From Dipteris shenzhenensis (taxonomy: Eukaryota; Polypodiophyta; Polypodiopsida; Gleicheniales), in assembly GCA_047967505.1 (NCBI GenBank), contig CM106539.1: a stretch of 64,000 bases of DNA; one strand, written 5' to 3'. Position numbers and translations under genes: made by a program. The number at the start of each line of letters is the position of its first letter. Positions within the stretch are counted from its first letter, which is position 1. Under the pieces are notes generated by a model that worked only from the letters and a program-made list of their open reading frames with translations, did no database searches and was not told the origin of the DNA. Below, piece after piece: positions 1 to 13,115 of this stretch.

Positions 1-85
1 TACTTTGTGAAAATATCCTTCCCAAATCAAAATTTCACTTTGTGAAAATATCCTTCCCGAATCAAAAGTTCACTTTGTGGCACTA
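1..85. repeat. 35-bp tandem repeat at window edge
   Basis: The unit containing ACTTTGTGAAAATATCC starts at 2, 37 and 72, so the period is 35 bp with the third copy partial. The array probably continues to the left of the window. No coding potential seen. Confidence 0.75.
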
Positions 86-840
86 TCATATTCACATAAA
101 AATTTTGTTTTTTTAATCTATACTTTTGCACTAACATGCAAGAATTTGAAATAATCCTACTTTAGAAATTCTAGCTATTCCTAAGTTATTTATTAATTTA
201 ATTAATTTTATCATTTTTCCTTAACGTGATAAATTTATAAATCCATGAAAGGAGACTTAAATATTTCATGTAAATAACATTGTCACTCATAATATGCACA
301 AATTTAAAACTTTTAATAAATAGAAAAAAGACATGATGCCATAAGACCCAAGTTTTGTATTGAACCAAAGAATTATAATAGCAATTATAGCTATCATATG
401 TTTACATTAAGAAACGTTGCTCTCAGCTGGAGTCTTTGTATAAAATAATATAGATTGAACATATGTTTACAAAATTGTTGCTCTTAAAAAGCCTGAATCC
501 GTGCCATCTACATTGACTCCCCGTTGTCTTATTGCTCAATGTGACAGTTGCTTGCCAAGAGCCTATCTCCCTGTTGTTTTGCCAAGCCTTGCCCCTTGGG
601 TGACATCTAGTGCATAATTTGGCTCTCATTTGACATAGGAGGTGATGACTCAGTACAGTTGCACCTAGTCTAATATATGATTATAATTGTCAATTGGCTT
701 CTTGGCTAGTACCCAAATTCAATCCTTCAATAGACTTCAATACAAAGCTTTAATCATGGACATTCTTCATTTGTGCTATCTCCTTCTACTTCCTCCATGG
801 CGAGCATCCTTAAAAATTCGTGTATATGCAAAATACTTTG
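86..840. other. AT-rich stretch without recognised gene
   Basis: AT-rich DNA with only short chance reading frames. It lies 3' of the minus-strand DUF7869-like gene and may hold that gene's 3' end or the element's edge. I see no terminal repeat or poly(A) tract. Confidence 0.4.
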
Positions 841-3800
841 CTATGGTATTTTTATTTTTCCTTCTACCTCATATCCCATGCGCTTCTTTGAATTCTTTGC
901 CCTTGAATTCCAAGACACTATGATTGTATCCATCAAAACTTGTGAGACCAATTCATGATTTGGGACCCAATCCTTCACTATACAATTAGTATACAATGTG
1001 TTGTTACCCATATTTGCCTTCCTGCCCTTTGGCTCATACCATACCATTGTAAATGTTGTAGCTCTCCCTTGATCATCTCTTTGCACATCAACTACTTTTG
1101 CAACCGAAAACTTCACATTCTCATATTCATCATCCGATGGCCAAACCACAACAAAACAATTGACCTCTATATCTACTTGTGGCATAAACTCTCTCTTCTT
1201 TGGTCCACAATATGGATATGGGAGTAATGATACAAATTCATTTTCAAAGACTGGAGCTGGGCGCAGATCATTATGAACATTTGGCCAAAATATATTGCAT
1301 TCTTCCTTGACATCCTTTGAGCCTCACATTCTCTCAAGGTCCTTTATTAATTTTCGTGTCTTGTTAATTATAGTGATAGTGTGTTCTCTCCAAGTAGGCT
1401 TCAAATCAGGATATCTCCGAAGCATTTCCTCTTTGTATGTAATAAATGCTTTTAATCCTTCTATTTCATAGTTAGACCTCTCATTGAATTCTTGTATAGG
1501 AGCCCATGTTGGATACCTTTCCTTGCTGGAAATTGAAGTTAAGAGACTATAAGGTTCTTCAGGTTCCCATTTTGTATCATGAGAATATTGTTGCCATTGC
1601 ATTACTAGTTTTTCATCCTTTTAAAAAAAATGAAAGTAGTGTGGATTGGTATGACTTGTCGATGCATCACCACCCATTTGTATGAAAGGTAGAATGAAGC
1701 TCTTCCAATCATACATTCTTTTGAACCTCTCACATACTGTACTTTCCTTACGACCACCAAATTGCCTCCCACATATTCTTACCAAGTCATCTATTGTCTC
1801 CACACCTTGCATTTAAGCTCTCTTGAGATTGTGCTAAAAACTTGATCGATATCCTCATGTGTATGCCCAACATACAGAAATCCACATTCGACCTCATTGA
1901 AGATTCGATGAGCAACTAGCATTGAGCAAAATGCAAACATGAGTACATTCTTATTTTCTTGCCAGCAATTATCAACTTGTATTCTCAAAGTCAATGGTAG
2001 GCGACCTTTTTCTACATGTACATTGCGAATTGCCTTCATAATCGATGTTACAACTTGATTGCTATCATGTAGATGCAAGGAATCGATCCATATATCGCTG
2101 CAAAACACCTAATTCCATGCACCAACACTCCACATAAATGGGTCATTAGAAAGTGCTTTCCTTGTAATTTAGGTGGAGTGGCAACAAAATGAGGCAATGT
2201 TGTTGTATTCTAATCCATGCCATCTACAATAAGGCACATGTAGTCATCAGGATGTGAAATAGCTTGCTCCTTCCAAAATGCATATTTTTGTCTAGATATC
2301 GAATAAGGTCATGATGAGATTTTTGGTTTTTGTTGTATAATTTTCTTTGATTTGGGCATGTTGCACTCTCAATCGCTCGCTTTAAATCATCACAGACATT
2401 GCACTTTGACATTTTTTTCCTCTTTGGGACTTTAACATATCCAAAGTTCTTCTTCCAAAGAGTATACAAAGTATGAGAAGAAGCCACGGCATCCCCTCTT
2501 TGCCTTTGCTTTTCTGCAATAGAGTCAAATACTTCAAGCTTTGTCAAGCCCATTGGAAGGTGCATTTCAGTGATCGCGTCACCGTTAGGGAGTTTGGTAG
2601 ATATATGGGATTGAGGTAAAGCATTTTCCTGTAAGAAGTCTTGCAAAATTGCTGCTGCCCTGATACTTGAGATTCTTGATTTGGACCTTCCTCTATTATC
2701 GTGAATGCTAAATTTTTTGCCGCCCTTTGCCTTGGTGACTAAATCCCAATATATACCATGGGATAATCCAGTAATATTGCGATATGCCTTATTGCAAATC
2801 TTTTTTCCATTTACGAGAGGTTTTACCTTTTGTCTTGAACTTGGCCTTTTATTGCCATTCTGAAGAAAGCAATAGAGACTTGTGAGAAGGTATCCATTTC
2901 TTTTGCTTCCTCTTCTTTTTCACGTGTCCTCTACATTCCTTGATGTCTGCAAGATCAATGAAGTGCATACATCTTAGCTTGCAACATAGATATCCCAATG
3001 CATTTAACATGTTCTCCTCTTTCATTACTCTCTTCCTCTTTGGTTGCTTTTGTGGATCTGCCTGGATTTGCTTTCTCTTCATGCATTTGTATGACCGTTT
3101 TTGTACCTCGTGCACGTTGTTATCTGTATTTTTGCACTTCTTCTCCTCACGTTTGTTTGTAACCAAGCATCTAAGATTAGTCGTTGCATCCTTGGACATA
3201 TCACAATCAAAGTTAAATATTGAATAATCCTCTATTGATCTCATCCTCGTTTTTAACATACTCTTAGGGCCATTCAATGAATTCAATACTACGAGAGTAT
3301 TGAGAACCTTGAAACTCTTCCACTCATGAGAGAACATCACTCATTGGGACATCTTACATGTCTTTCACAAATCCACAAGTTTGATTGACACCAGGTTTGT
3401 TAATATGCATGAACTCATCCACACCTGACAAGGCATCACTATTCAAACATTTGCCCTTCTCACTGTGTAAGAATTCATCCACCCCAGATAAGGCTTCGCT
3501 TCTAAAATGTTTTTGTTTCTCGGAACCAATGAACTCATCCACTCTAGATAAGATGTCACTTATATAATTAAGTACATTGAAATTATCCACATTTGAAGTG
3601 ATAGAGCTTGGCACATGGGCACCCTTTTTACATCCTTTGATATTGTAGTATACCTTATCTTTATCATTGAAAACCACGTGCCTCTTTCTCATGTTTGAAA
3701 ATTGCATGCTTCATCTCATATTCTTGCCTACCCCATAGGAGGGATCACATAAGGATGTTATGTTATCAACCATACCATCATCAGTGACTTTTAGAATCCT

Positions 3801-4175
3801 CATCTGTGCAAATGACCATTGCTCCACTTGTTCAAATCCCAATACTTCACCTTCTGCTACATTCTTATTTGCAAATGACCTCATTTGTAAAATGTCCCCT
3901 ATAGTAAAATCCAAGGTTGTGCATTTTGTATTCTTGATAATGTCTGTTGCATAAGTCATCTCTATCCCATGCTATAAATGATTTGTTGGATGTATTGTAG
4001 GCATAACATCTCCAAGTGTTTCCATATCTCCACATTTATACTTTAGCTCAACATGTGCGCTAAGAATCTTTGATACAGTAACTACCACCTTATCTTTGCT
4101 AAGTCTTTGAAAGTGGCAAACTAAATTGGGATCACTATCATGGATTGTAGAAATGCAACTACTTCTCTTTTGCTA
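841..4175 (-). pseudogene. DUF7869-like gene, decayed (probably transposon-derived)
   Basis: Reading segments follow one another in family order on the minus strand. First comes an N-terminal part with a 20-residue repeat, then a basic region with a Cys-rich motif (GYLCCKLRC, about 2990), a short Cys pair CNVCDD (about 2395), and IVDGMD (2213-2230). Next come QVDNC and ENKN, then GHTHEDID (about 1850), and a C-terminal SH3-like part (841-1185). The VDGMDQ, DNC..ENKN and HTHEDID set is what I know from DUF7869 proteins, which occur in high copy in many eukaryotes and look like DDE-type transposases. That role is inference. The frame is broken by TAG at 4173-4175 and 3972-3974, TGA at 3711-3713, and TAG at 2210-2212 exactly where the family has Gln in VDGMDQ. 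There are also frameshifts near 3345, 2870, 2110 and 1805. Some junctions could be introns instead. No intact product is expected. Confidence 0.65.
3411..3590 (-). repeat. 60-bp coding repeat, three copies
   Basis: GAACTCATCC or GAATTCATCC recurs at 3411, 3471 and 3531. Read on the minus strand, each 60-bp unit encodes 20 residues containing SGVDEF followed by a short Ser/Glu/Lys stretch. It lies in the N-terminal part of the DUF7869-like gene and keeps its frame. Confidence 0.8.
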
Positions 4176-4329
4176 CATAAAATCACATCCATCCTTGGAA
4201 CAAAATCTATAGCCATCTCCTTTGTGAGAGTCCTTTACAAGCAAGCTATAGCAACAACAATTACATAAATATTAGTCTCTTTTTAATAATCTACTCATTT
4301 ATTATAATTTTTAATTAGTACTTTATACT

Positions 4330-4568
4330 GGTGGGAGAAGTTAGTGTTGTATGATGGCAAAAGAGGGGTGGGGGAGGGCATCGATTAAATAAAATATTTA
4401 AGGATAAAGGGGTGAAGGAGGGCTTCAATTAAATAAAAGGGGGGGAGTCTAGTAGTATATGATGGCAAGATATTTATTAAGGATAAAAGAGGGAGGGGAG
4501 AGGGCTTCAATTGGAGAGTGGTATAAATATTGAGGGATAAAGGAGGGAGAGGAGAGGTCCTCAATTAA
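4330..4568. repeat. Degenerate purine-rich repeat before the satellite
   Basis: About four imperfect copies of a unit around 60-70 bp with the elements AAGGATAAA, GGGGGAGG and CTTCAATTAAA. It borders the 182-bp satellite on its left and differs from it in sequence. Confidence 0.55.
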
Positions 4569-7500
4569 ACAACCATCAAAAAATGGGCTCCTAGGTGTGT
4601 TTCTTAAACAAGTACTTATCGGGCGGGTGTGCCACTTTGCATGGGCCTTAATCCCACCTACCTTGATGTGCATGCAAAGTATTATTCCCATTAGATATGC
4701 TTTGCATGGTTGATCAACCATTGAACACCATTTTTGCCTCTGTGTCATGCACAACCATCAAAAAACACGATCCTAGGTGTGTTATTCAAAAAAATACTTA
4801 TCGGATAAGGGCGCCACTTTGCACACAAGTCAATACCACCTAGGTTGAGACACATGAAAAGTATTGTGTCCATCATATATGCTTTGCATGGTCGACCAAG
4901 CATTATACACCATTTTTCCCTTAGTATTATGCACCGTCATCAAAAAATGCACTCGCACGAGTGTTATCCAAACAAATACTTATGTGATGGGTGTGCCACT
5001 TTGCATGCAAGACAATACCACCTAGTTTTAGGCATGCATAAAGTATTGTGCCCATTGGATATGCTTTGCATTGTCGATCAAGCATTAAAGGCCACATTCT
5101 TGACTCTCTCTGATGCACATCCATCTAAAAACACGCTCCTAGGTGTGTTATCCAAACAAGTACTTTTCGGATGGGTGCGCCACTTTGCATGCAACTCAAT
5201 ACCACCTAGGTTGAGGCATGAGTATAGTATTAAGTCCATTGGATTTTCTTTGCATGGTCGATCAAGCATTAAACACCGATTTTGTCTTAGTGTCGTGCAT
5301 AACCATCAAAAAAGACGGTCCTAGGTGTGTTATTTACACAAGTACTTATCAAATGGGGGTACTACTTTGCACGCAAATCAACACCACCTAGTTTGAGGTT
5401 TGAGAAAAGTATTGTGCCCATCAGATATGCTTTGCATGGTATATCATGCATTATACGCCGTTTTTCTCCTAGTGTTATGCACAACCGTCAAAAAATACAC
5501 TCCGATGTGTGTTATACAAACAAGTACTTATGCGATGGATGCACCACTTTGCATGCAACTCAATACCACCTAGGTTGAGGTGCATGCAAAGGATTGTACC
5601 CATCCGATATGCTTTGTATAGTTGATGAAGCATTAAACATCGTTTTTGCCTTAGTGTCATGCACAACCATCAAAAAACACGGTCCTAGGTGTCTTAGTTG
5701 AACAAGTACTTATTGGGTGGGGAATTTACTTTGCACGCAAGTCAATACCACCTAGGTTGAGACATGTGCAAAGTATTGTGCCCATCAGATATGCTTTGCA
5801 TGGTCGATCACGCATTATACACCTTTTTTCCCTTAGTGTTATGCACCACCATCAAAAAATGTGCACCCAACTATGTTATGCAAACAAGTAATTATAGGAT
5901 GGACGAGCCACTTTGCATGCAAGTAAATGCCACCTAGGTTGATGCACGTGCAAAGTATTATGCTCATTGGATATGTAATACATTGTCGATCAAGCACTAA
6001 ACATCGTTTCTGCCTTAGTGTCCTAGGTGTGTTATCTGAACAAGTACTTATCGGATGGACACGCCACTTTGCATGCAACTCAATATCACCTATTTTGAGG
6101 CACATGCATTATACACCGTTTTCATCCTTGTGTTATGCACCACCATCCAAAAATGCGCTCCTAGGTGTGTTATCCTAACAAGTACTTATGGTATGGGCAC
6201 GTCACTTTGCATGCAACTCAATACCACATAGGTTGAGGCATATGCAAAGTATTGTTCCCATAGAATAAGCTTTGCATAGGCGATCACGGATTATACACCA
6301 TTTTTGCCTTAGTGTCATACACAACTGTAAAAAAACATGGTCCTAGATGTGTTATTTGAACAAGTACTTATGGGATGGGCATTCCACTTTGCATGTAAGT
6401 ATATTCCACCTAGTTTAAGGTGTGTGCAAAGTATTGTGCCCATCATATATGCTTTGCATTGTCGATCAATCATAAAACACCGTTTTTGCCTTAGTGTCAT
6501 CCACAACCATAAAAAAATACGATCCCATGTGTGTTATTCAAATAAGTACTTATCGGATGGGGGCTCCACTTTGCACACAATTCAAGTTCAACTAGGTTGA
6601 GGTGCATGCAAAGTATTGTGCCCATGGTCGATCACACATTATACACTGTATTTCCATGTGTTATGCACATCCATAAAAAAACACTCTTAGGTGTATTATC
6701 TGACCAAGTACTTAGTGGATGGGTGTGCCTCTTTGCACACAAGTCAATACCACCTAGGTTGTGGCACAGGAAAAGTATTGTTCCCATTAGATATGCTTTG
6801 CATGCTCGATCGAGCATCAAATACCATTTTTGCCTTAGTGTCATGCACATCCATTAAAAAACACGCTCCTAGGTGTGTTATCCGATCAAGTACTTATCGG
6901 ATGGACATGCCACTTTTGATGCAACTCAATACCACCTAGGCTATGGTGCATGCACAGTATTGTGCCCATTGGATATGATTTGCAATGTCTATCAAGCATT
7001 AAACAATGTTTGTGCCTCACTATCATGCACCAAACAACATGGTCCTAGGTGTGTTATTCGAACAAGTACTTATCGGATGGAGGCGCTTCTCTGCACAAAC
7101 ATCAATACAACTTGGTTTGAGGTGATTGCAAAGTATTGTGCCCATTGCATATGCTTTGCATTGTCGATCAAGCATTAAACATCATTTTTGCCTTAGTGTC
7201 ATGCACAACCATAAAAAAACACAGTCCTAGATGTGTTATTCAAACAATTGCTTATGGGATGAGCGTGCCACTTTGCATGTAAGTCGATTCCACCAAGTTT
7301 GAGGTGCATGCAAAGTATTGTGCCCATTGGATATGCTTTGCATTGTCAATAAAGCATAAAACACCATTTTTGCCTTAGTGTCATGCACAACCATAAAAAA
7401 ACACGGTCCTAGGTGTGTTATTCAAACAGGTACTTATCGAATGGGGACTCCACTGTGCACGCAAGTCAAGTTCAACTAGGTTAAAGCACGTGCAAAGTAT

Positions 7501-10500
7501 TGTGCCCATCGGATATGCTTTGCATGGTCGATCATGCATTATACATTGTTTTCCCCCTAATGTTATGCACATCTGTAAAAAAGACACACTCTTAAGTGTA
7601 TTATTTGACCAAGTACTTATCAGATGGGTGTGACTCTTTGCAAACAAGTCAATACCACCTAGGTTGAGGTGGATGAAAAGTATTGTGCCCATAGGATATG
7701 CATTCCATGGTCAATTGATGTTGAGCATTAACTACCATTTTTGCCTTATTGTAGAGCACATCCATAAAAAAACACGGTCCTAGGTTTCGGTCCTAGGTTT
7801 GTTATCCTATCAAGTACTTATCGGATGGACATGCCACTTTGCATGCAACTCAATAACACCTAGTTTGAGGTGTGTGCAAAGTATTGTGCCCATCGGATAT
7901 GCTTTGCATGGTATATCATGCATCAAATTCTGTCTGTGCCTCAGTGTCATGCACAACCATTAAAAACATGCTTTTAGGTGTGTTATCCTACCAAGTGCTT
8001 ATTGGATGGGTGTACCACTTTGCATGCAACTCAATACTACTACTGTGAGGTGCATGCAAAGTATTTTTCCCATCGGATATGCTTTGCATGGTCGAGGGAG
8101 CATTAAATACCATTTTAGCCTTAGTGTCATGCACAACCGTCAAAAAACACTGTCCTAGGTGTGTTATTCGAACAAATGCTTATGGGATGAGCACACCACT
8201 TTGCATGTAAGTCAATTCCATAGAGTTTAAGATGCATGCAAAGTATTTTTCCCGTCGTATATGCTATGCATTGTTGATAAATCGTAAAACACCGTTTTTG
8301 CCTTAGTGTCCTGCACAACCATAAAAAAACATGATCCTAGGTGTGTTATTCAAACAAGTACTTATTAGATGGGGGCTCCAATTTGCATGCAAGTCAAGCT
8401 CAACTAGTTTAAGGTACTTGCAAAGTACTGTACCCATCAAATATGCTTTGCATGGTCGATCACACATTATACACCATTTTTTCCGTAGTGATATGCACAT
8501 CCATAAAAAAATATGCTCTTAGGTATGTTATCCAACCAAGTACTTATCGGATGGGTGTGCCTCTTTGCAAACAAGTCAATACCACCTAGGTTGAGGCATA
8601 GGAAAAGTATTGTGCCCATTGGATATGCTATGCATGGTCGATTGAGCATTAAATATGGTTTTTGCCTTAGTGTGAAGCACATCCGTAAAAAAACACGGTC
8701 CTAGGTGTGTTATCCAATCAAGTACTTATTGGATGGACACGCCACTTTGCATACAACTCAATAACACCTTCATTGAGGTGCATGCAAAGTATTATGCCCA
8801 TCGAATATGCTTTGCATGGTATATCAAGCATTAAACTTCGTTTGTGGCTAAGTGTCATGCACAACCATTAAAAAACATGCTTTTAGGTGTGTTATCCAAC
8901 CAAGTGCTTATCAGATGGGTGTACCACTTTGCATGCAACTCAATACCACCATGTTTGAGGCTCATGAAAAATATTGTGCCCATCAGATATGCTTTTCATG
9001 GTCAAGGGAGCATTAAATACCGTTTTTGCCTTAGCGTCATGCACAACTGTCAAAAAACACGGTCCTAAGTGTTTTATTCGAACAAGTGCTTGTCAGATGG
9101 GGGCACCTCTTTGCACACAAGTCAATACCACCTAGGTTGAGGTGTGAGCAAGGTATTGTGCACATCCAATATGATTTGCATTATCAATCACACATTATAC
9201 ACCATTTTTGTCCTTGTGATATGCACTATCTTTAAAAAATGCACTCTTAGGTATGTTATCCGAACAAGTACTTATGGTATGGGTGCCTCACTTTGGATGA
9301 AACTCAACACCACATAGGTTGAGGCATTTTCAAAGTATTGTGCCCATCGGATATGCTTTGCATAGGCAATCACACATTATACACCGTTTTTGCCTTAGTG
9401 TCATGCATAACCGTAAAAAAACACAGTCCTACATGTGTTATTTGAACAAGTACTTATGGGATGGATGTACGACTTTGCATGTGAGTCAATTATAGCTAGT
9501 TTAAGGTGTGTGCAAAGTATTGTGCCCATAGGATATGCTTTGCATTGTCGATCAAGCATAAAACACCATTTTTGCCTTAATGTGATGCACAACCATTTAA
9601 AAGCATGGTCCTAGGTGTGTTATTCAAAGAAGTACTTATCGTATGGAGGCTCCACTTTGCACGCAAGTCAAGTTCAACTAGGTTGAGGTGCATGCAAATT
9701 ATTGTCCCATCAGATATGCTTTGCATGGTCAATCATGCATTATACACTGTTTTTCCCCTAGTGTTATGCACATCCGTAAAAAAACACGCTGTTAGGTGTG
9801 TTATCTGACCAAGAACTTATAAGATGGGTGTGCCTCTTTGCAAACAAGTCAATACCACCTAGGTTGAGGTGAAGGAAAAGTATTGTGCCGATTGGATATG
9901 CATTGCATGGTCGATTGAGCATTAAATACCATTTTTGCCTTACTGTCAAGCACATCCATTAAAAAACATGCTCCTAGGTGTATTATCCAATCAAGTACTT
10001 ATCGTATGGACACACCACTTTGCATGCAACTCAATAACACCTAGGTTGAGGTGCATACAAAGGATTGTGCCCATCGGATATGCTTTTCATGGTATATCAT
10101 GCATTAAAGACTGTTTCTGCCTCAGTGTCATGCACAACCATAAAAAACATGCTTTTAGGTGTGTTATCCAACCAAGTGCTTATTGGATGGGTGTACCACT
10201 TTCCATGCAACTTAATACCACCACTTGTGAGGTGCATGCGAAGTATTGTGCCCATTGGATATGCTTTACATGGTCGAGGGAGCATTAAATACTGTTTTTG
10301 CCTTAGTGTCATGCATAACCATCAAAAAACACTCTCCTAGGTGTGTTATTATTCAAACAAGTGCTTATGGGATGAGCACGCCACTTTGCATGTAATTCAA
10401 CTCCACGAATTTTAAGGTGCATGCAAAGTATTATGCCCATGAATATGCTTTGCACTGACGATAAAGCATAAAACACTATTTTTGTCTTAGTGTCATGCAC

Positions 10501-10880
10501 AACCATAAAAAAAACATAGTCCTAGGTGTGTTATTCAAATAAGTACTTATCAGATGGGGACTCTACTTTGCACAAAGTGAAGTTCAACTAGTTTAAGATG
10601 CATTCAAAGTATTGTACCCATCGGATATGATTTACATGGTCGATCACACATTACACACTATTTTTCCCCTAATGATATGCACATCCGTAAAAAAACATGC
10701 TCTTAGGTGTGTAATCTGACCAAGTACTTATCAGATGGGTGTGCCTCTTTGCAAACAAGTCAATACCACCTAGGTTGAGGCACAAGAAAAGTATTGTGCC
10801 CATAGAATATGCTATGCATGGTCAATTGAGCATTAAATATGGTTTTTGCCTTAATGTCAAGCATATCCATAAAAAAACTT
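4569..10880. repeat. 182-bp tandem satellite, about 35 monomers
   Basis: Landmarks such as CCTAGGTGTGTTAT, AAGTACTTATC and TTTGCATGG recur every 182 bp. Successive GTGTTA starts fall at 4779, 4961, 5145, 5327, 5509 and 5691. Each monomer carries TAGTGTCATGCACAACC, then AAAAAACAC, a CCTAGG site, the sequence ACTTTGCATGCAA, a second CCTAGG and ATATGCTTTGCATGG. A few monomers are shortened (near 6000, 6105 and 6625), and one has a 15-bp internal duplication near 7790. Monomer length is in the range of plant centromeric or heterochromatic satellites, but this array is only 6.3 kb and sits between mobile-element genes, so a centromeric role is not shown. The short open frames on both strands are by-products of the repeat. 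Confidence 0.95.
7200..10870. repeat. Five-monomer higher-order repeat (about 910 bp)
   Basis: Monomers fall into recognisable types. A has GGGATGAGC with CATGTAAGTC; B has GGGGCTCC with GTCAAGTTCAACTAG; C has TGCCTCTTTGCAAACAAG; D has GCAACTCAATAACACC; E has GGTCGAGGGAGC. From 7240 the order is A-B-C-D-E, A-B-C-D-E, then two other monomers, then A-B-C-D-E and A-B-C. The E marker lies at 8091, 9001 and 10273, giving spacings of 910 (5 monomers) and 1272 (7 monomers). The part before 7200 shows a related but less regular order. Confidence 0.8.
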
Positions 10881-11340
10881 TGGTGATCTAATGACAAGCA
10901 TAAGCCCAATGTTGACCATCAATGGACTAGAATCTACAATTAAGGAGGAATTCCTTCTTTGCTTCCTTCAACATATTCTCACCTTGTGCCTCTTGGCCTT
11001 GTTTATGTGGAATATTTTTAAGTGTCTTTAAGGAATTGAGTGAAGGTTTCCTCGAAATGTGTAGGCCCTATAAATGTAATTTGATTTAAAAAGCTATTTT
11101 TCATTGGATAAAACATTATTGGATGCGGGACCACGTTGCTTGCCATAAGTTTCTTTCCATCTCTCAAAACCTCATATATTTATAGTGCATAGGATATATC
11201 AATGTTCTGGCTATTAGTAAAGACAACTATAGCTTCCACATATCTGGCATTCACAAACCATGTCCTTTGATCCTACATATATCCCACATCATCATTAGTT
11301 ACTGCTTTGTTAAGATGTAGATTGAGATTTTGATTGATGT
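10881..11340. other. Spacer between satellite and minus-strand gene
   Basis: The satellite ends abruptly within a monomer at about 10880. The next 460 bases contain no long reading frame and no repeat that I can see. They may hold the 3' end of the gene on the minus strand to the right. Confidence 0.4.
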
Positions 11341-12240
11341 GAGTTCATCTTGATCATCTTCAACATCGGGTTCTGAGTCTTCTTCATCTTTCTCTTCTTT
11401 TAACCATTTCCCATCCACCTAATCTTTTTTTACAGAGGGATGATTCCTTTTTCTAATGCTTGAAACCGTGGCTCTTGTAATACTAGCCTTTTGCATTTCA
11501 CGTCGTGGTTTGCCAGCAAGAGGAGCTACCATAACTGCAGTGGATTGACCTTGATCTTCTTCAAAAAAATTTAATTCTTGTGTACTCAAGGTTTGTGTTT
11601 CATCATCCTTAGTGACATCCACCATTTCTTGCTCTAGAAGTTGGCTCTCATATTCTACACGTTCGTGACAGTGTGCATGTCCTTCTTGCCCCTGCATCGA
11701 AGTTTGTGCTTGATCTCCTTCATGTGAAGATCCATTCAAACATAATCTTTGCATGCATCCTTTTTGCCACCACACTTGAAAATCGCTCCCAAGTATATGC
11801 AACAGCCTCCAATGCACTTTGCAGCTCTAGAAACTTTGATGGTTGAGGAGGAGGCATCACAAAGGTCTTTTAGTCTCTCCTTGACACAACAAAATGAAGA
11901 CCGCCAACTTCAGGATCTGAACTCTTTGTGAAAATATCCATAAAAGTCTGTTTTGGCTCTATCATTATGCCTACTACAAGGCTCGAAGTCATATCTTTCT
12001 TAGAGAATGTAGCATCCCATGGATCATCACCATCATTGAACTCTCTTTTTGACATAAGTAGAAAGAGTCTCTTTTCCTTTTGATCAAGAAACCAAGCTCT
12101 TCTGCCCATGTGATATCGAGTCAACCTACCAAAGCCGTTGGGGCTATATTCCTTTCCTTTCAAATTCAAAGTGACATCAGAGACCCATGCTCTAATCTCA
12201 GAGTCATTTAGGCTAGCCCCACATTACTTGATTGCTTCAT
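11340..12240 (-). CDS. Unrecognised minus-strand gene, probably two or more exons
   Basis: Two coding-like segments lie in order on the minus strand. The first (about 12240 to 11870) begins near SLNDSEIRAWVSD and is rich in charged residues, with RRAWFLDQKEKRLFLL and DPWDATFSKKD. The second (11817-11419) is Gln/Glu-rich and ends in a basic stretch, SIRKRNHPSVKKD, followed in another frame by WVDGKWLKEE-like acidic sequence. The join between them may be an intron or a frameshift. I recognise no domain. It is divergent from the Ulp1-like gene at 13398, separated by about 1.1 kb of dispersed repeat, and the two may belong to one mobile element. That is inference only. Confidence 0.4.
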
Positions 12241-12284
12241 AATCCTACAAGAAAAGATAATGGAGAATTTAGATACATACAAGT

Positions 12285-13115
12285 AAAGTGCAATATACAA
12301 GGCTTGATACAATAAATGTGGGAAATAGCCCAAAAGGCTTTACAAGGCTTCATATGGCAATAAATGTGAAAAATAGCCGAGAGGGCTTTACAAAGTATTT
12401 TATAGCAATAAATGTGAAAAATGGCCTAGAAGGCTTTACAAGGCTTAAATATTTCTACAAATGTAAGAAAATTAGCCAATAAAGCGTTACAATGAAGTTA
12501 AATGCCCACTCTAGTGATAAAGCTCCAATCTTCCCGATGACATGTAATCTATCCATCCATTGATACCCAACTGATGCAATCTACCCACTAATAAACTGAT
12601 CCACTAATATCCACTTATGCAGCCCACTGATACTCGTTATGGTCGGGTTTAATATAAGGCTTCATATAGCAATAAATGTGGAAAATAGCCTAGAAGGCTT
12701 TACAAGGTTTTTTATCACAATAAATGAGCTTAAATATTTGTACAAATGCCATAAAAATAGCCAATAAAGATTTACAATGAAATAAAATGACCACTATAGT
12801 GATTAAGCTCCAATATGTCCCACCATGACATGTAATCTGTCCACTGATATCTGCTATTTGCTATCTACTCATGCAATCTGCCCACTGATAAACTTCTTGG
12901 TAAGTAGTGAAAGGTCTTATTCAATAGCATGTTATGAGTGTGAAACCACATGTGAGCAAATGGAGTGACAATGGTTAGGAACTAGTCAGAAAAATTTGGG
13001 CATGGCTTTGATTGGCAACTTGTAGAATTGTCTCTCCTCTAAGGCAATCTAATCTATGCTAATCTATGCTAAACCAATCGTCAAAGCGAAGAAAAGCAAT
13101 AAATAATTTCTTTTT
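12285..13115. repeat. Dispersed repeat, also present at 48.4-48.84 kb
   Basis: Segments AATAGCC..GGCTTTACAAGGCTT recur several times (12298-12460 and again 12656-12720). They are followed by GGAACTAGTCAG, GGGCATGGCTT, GATTGGCAACTTG and AAATAATTTCTTTT in the same order as at 48395-48840 beside a copia gag gene. The left part is itself duplicated (12298-12560 against 12656-12860). It could be a solo LTR of that copia family. Exact ends are not resolved. Confidence 0.6.

Noticed and set aside
4569-10880. Dozens of reading frames of 60-160 codons on both strands with Cys-rich sequence
   Set aside because: They repeat with the 182-bp satellite, share the same phrases in every unit and lack independent coding signs. 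They are shadows of the repeat.
4569-10880. CRISPR array
   Set aside because: Regular spacing, but the whole 182-bp unit is similar and there are no unique spacers. The context is plant nuclear.
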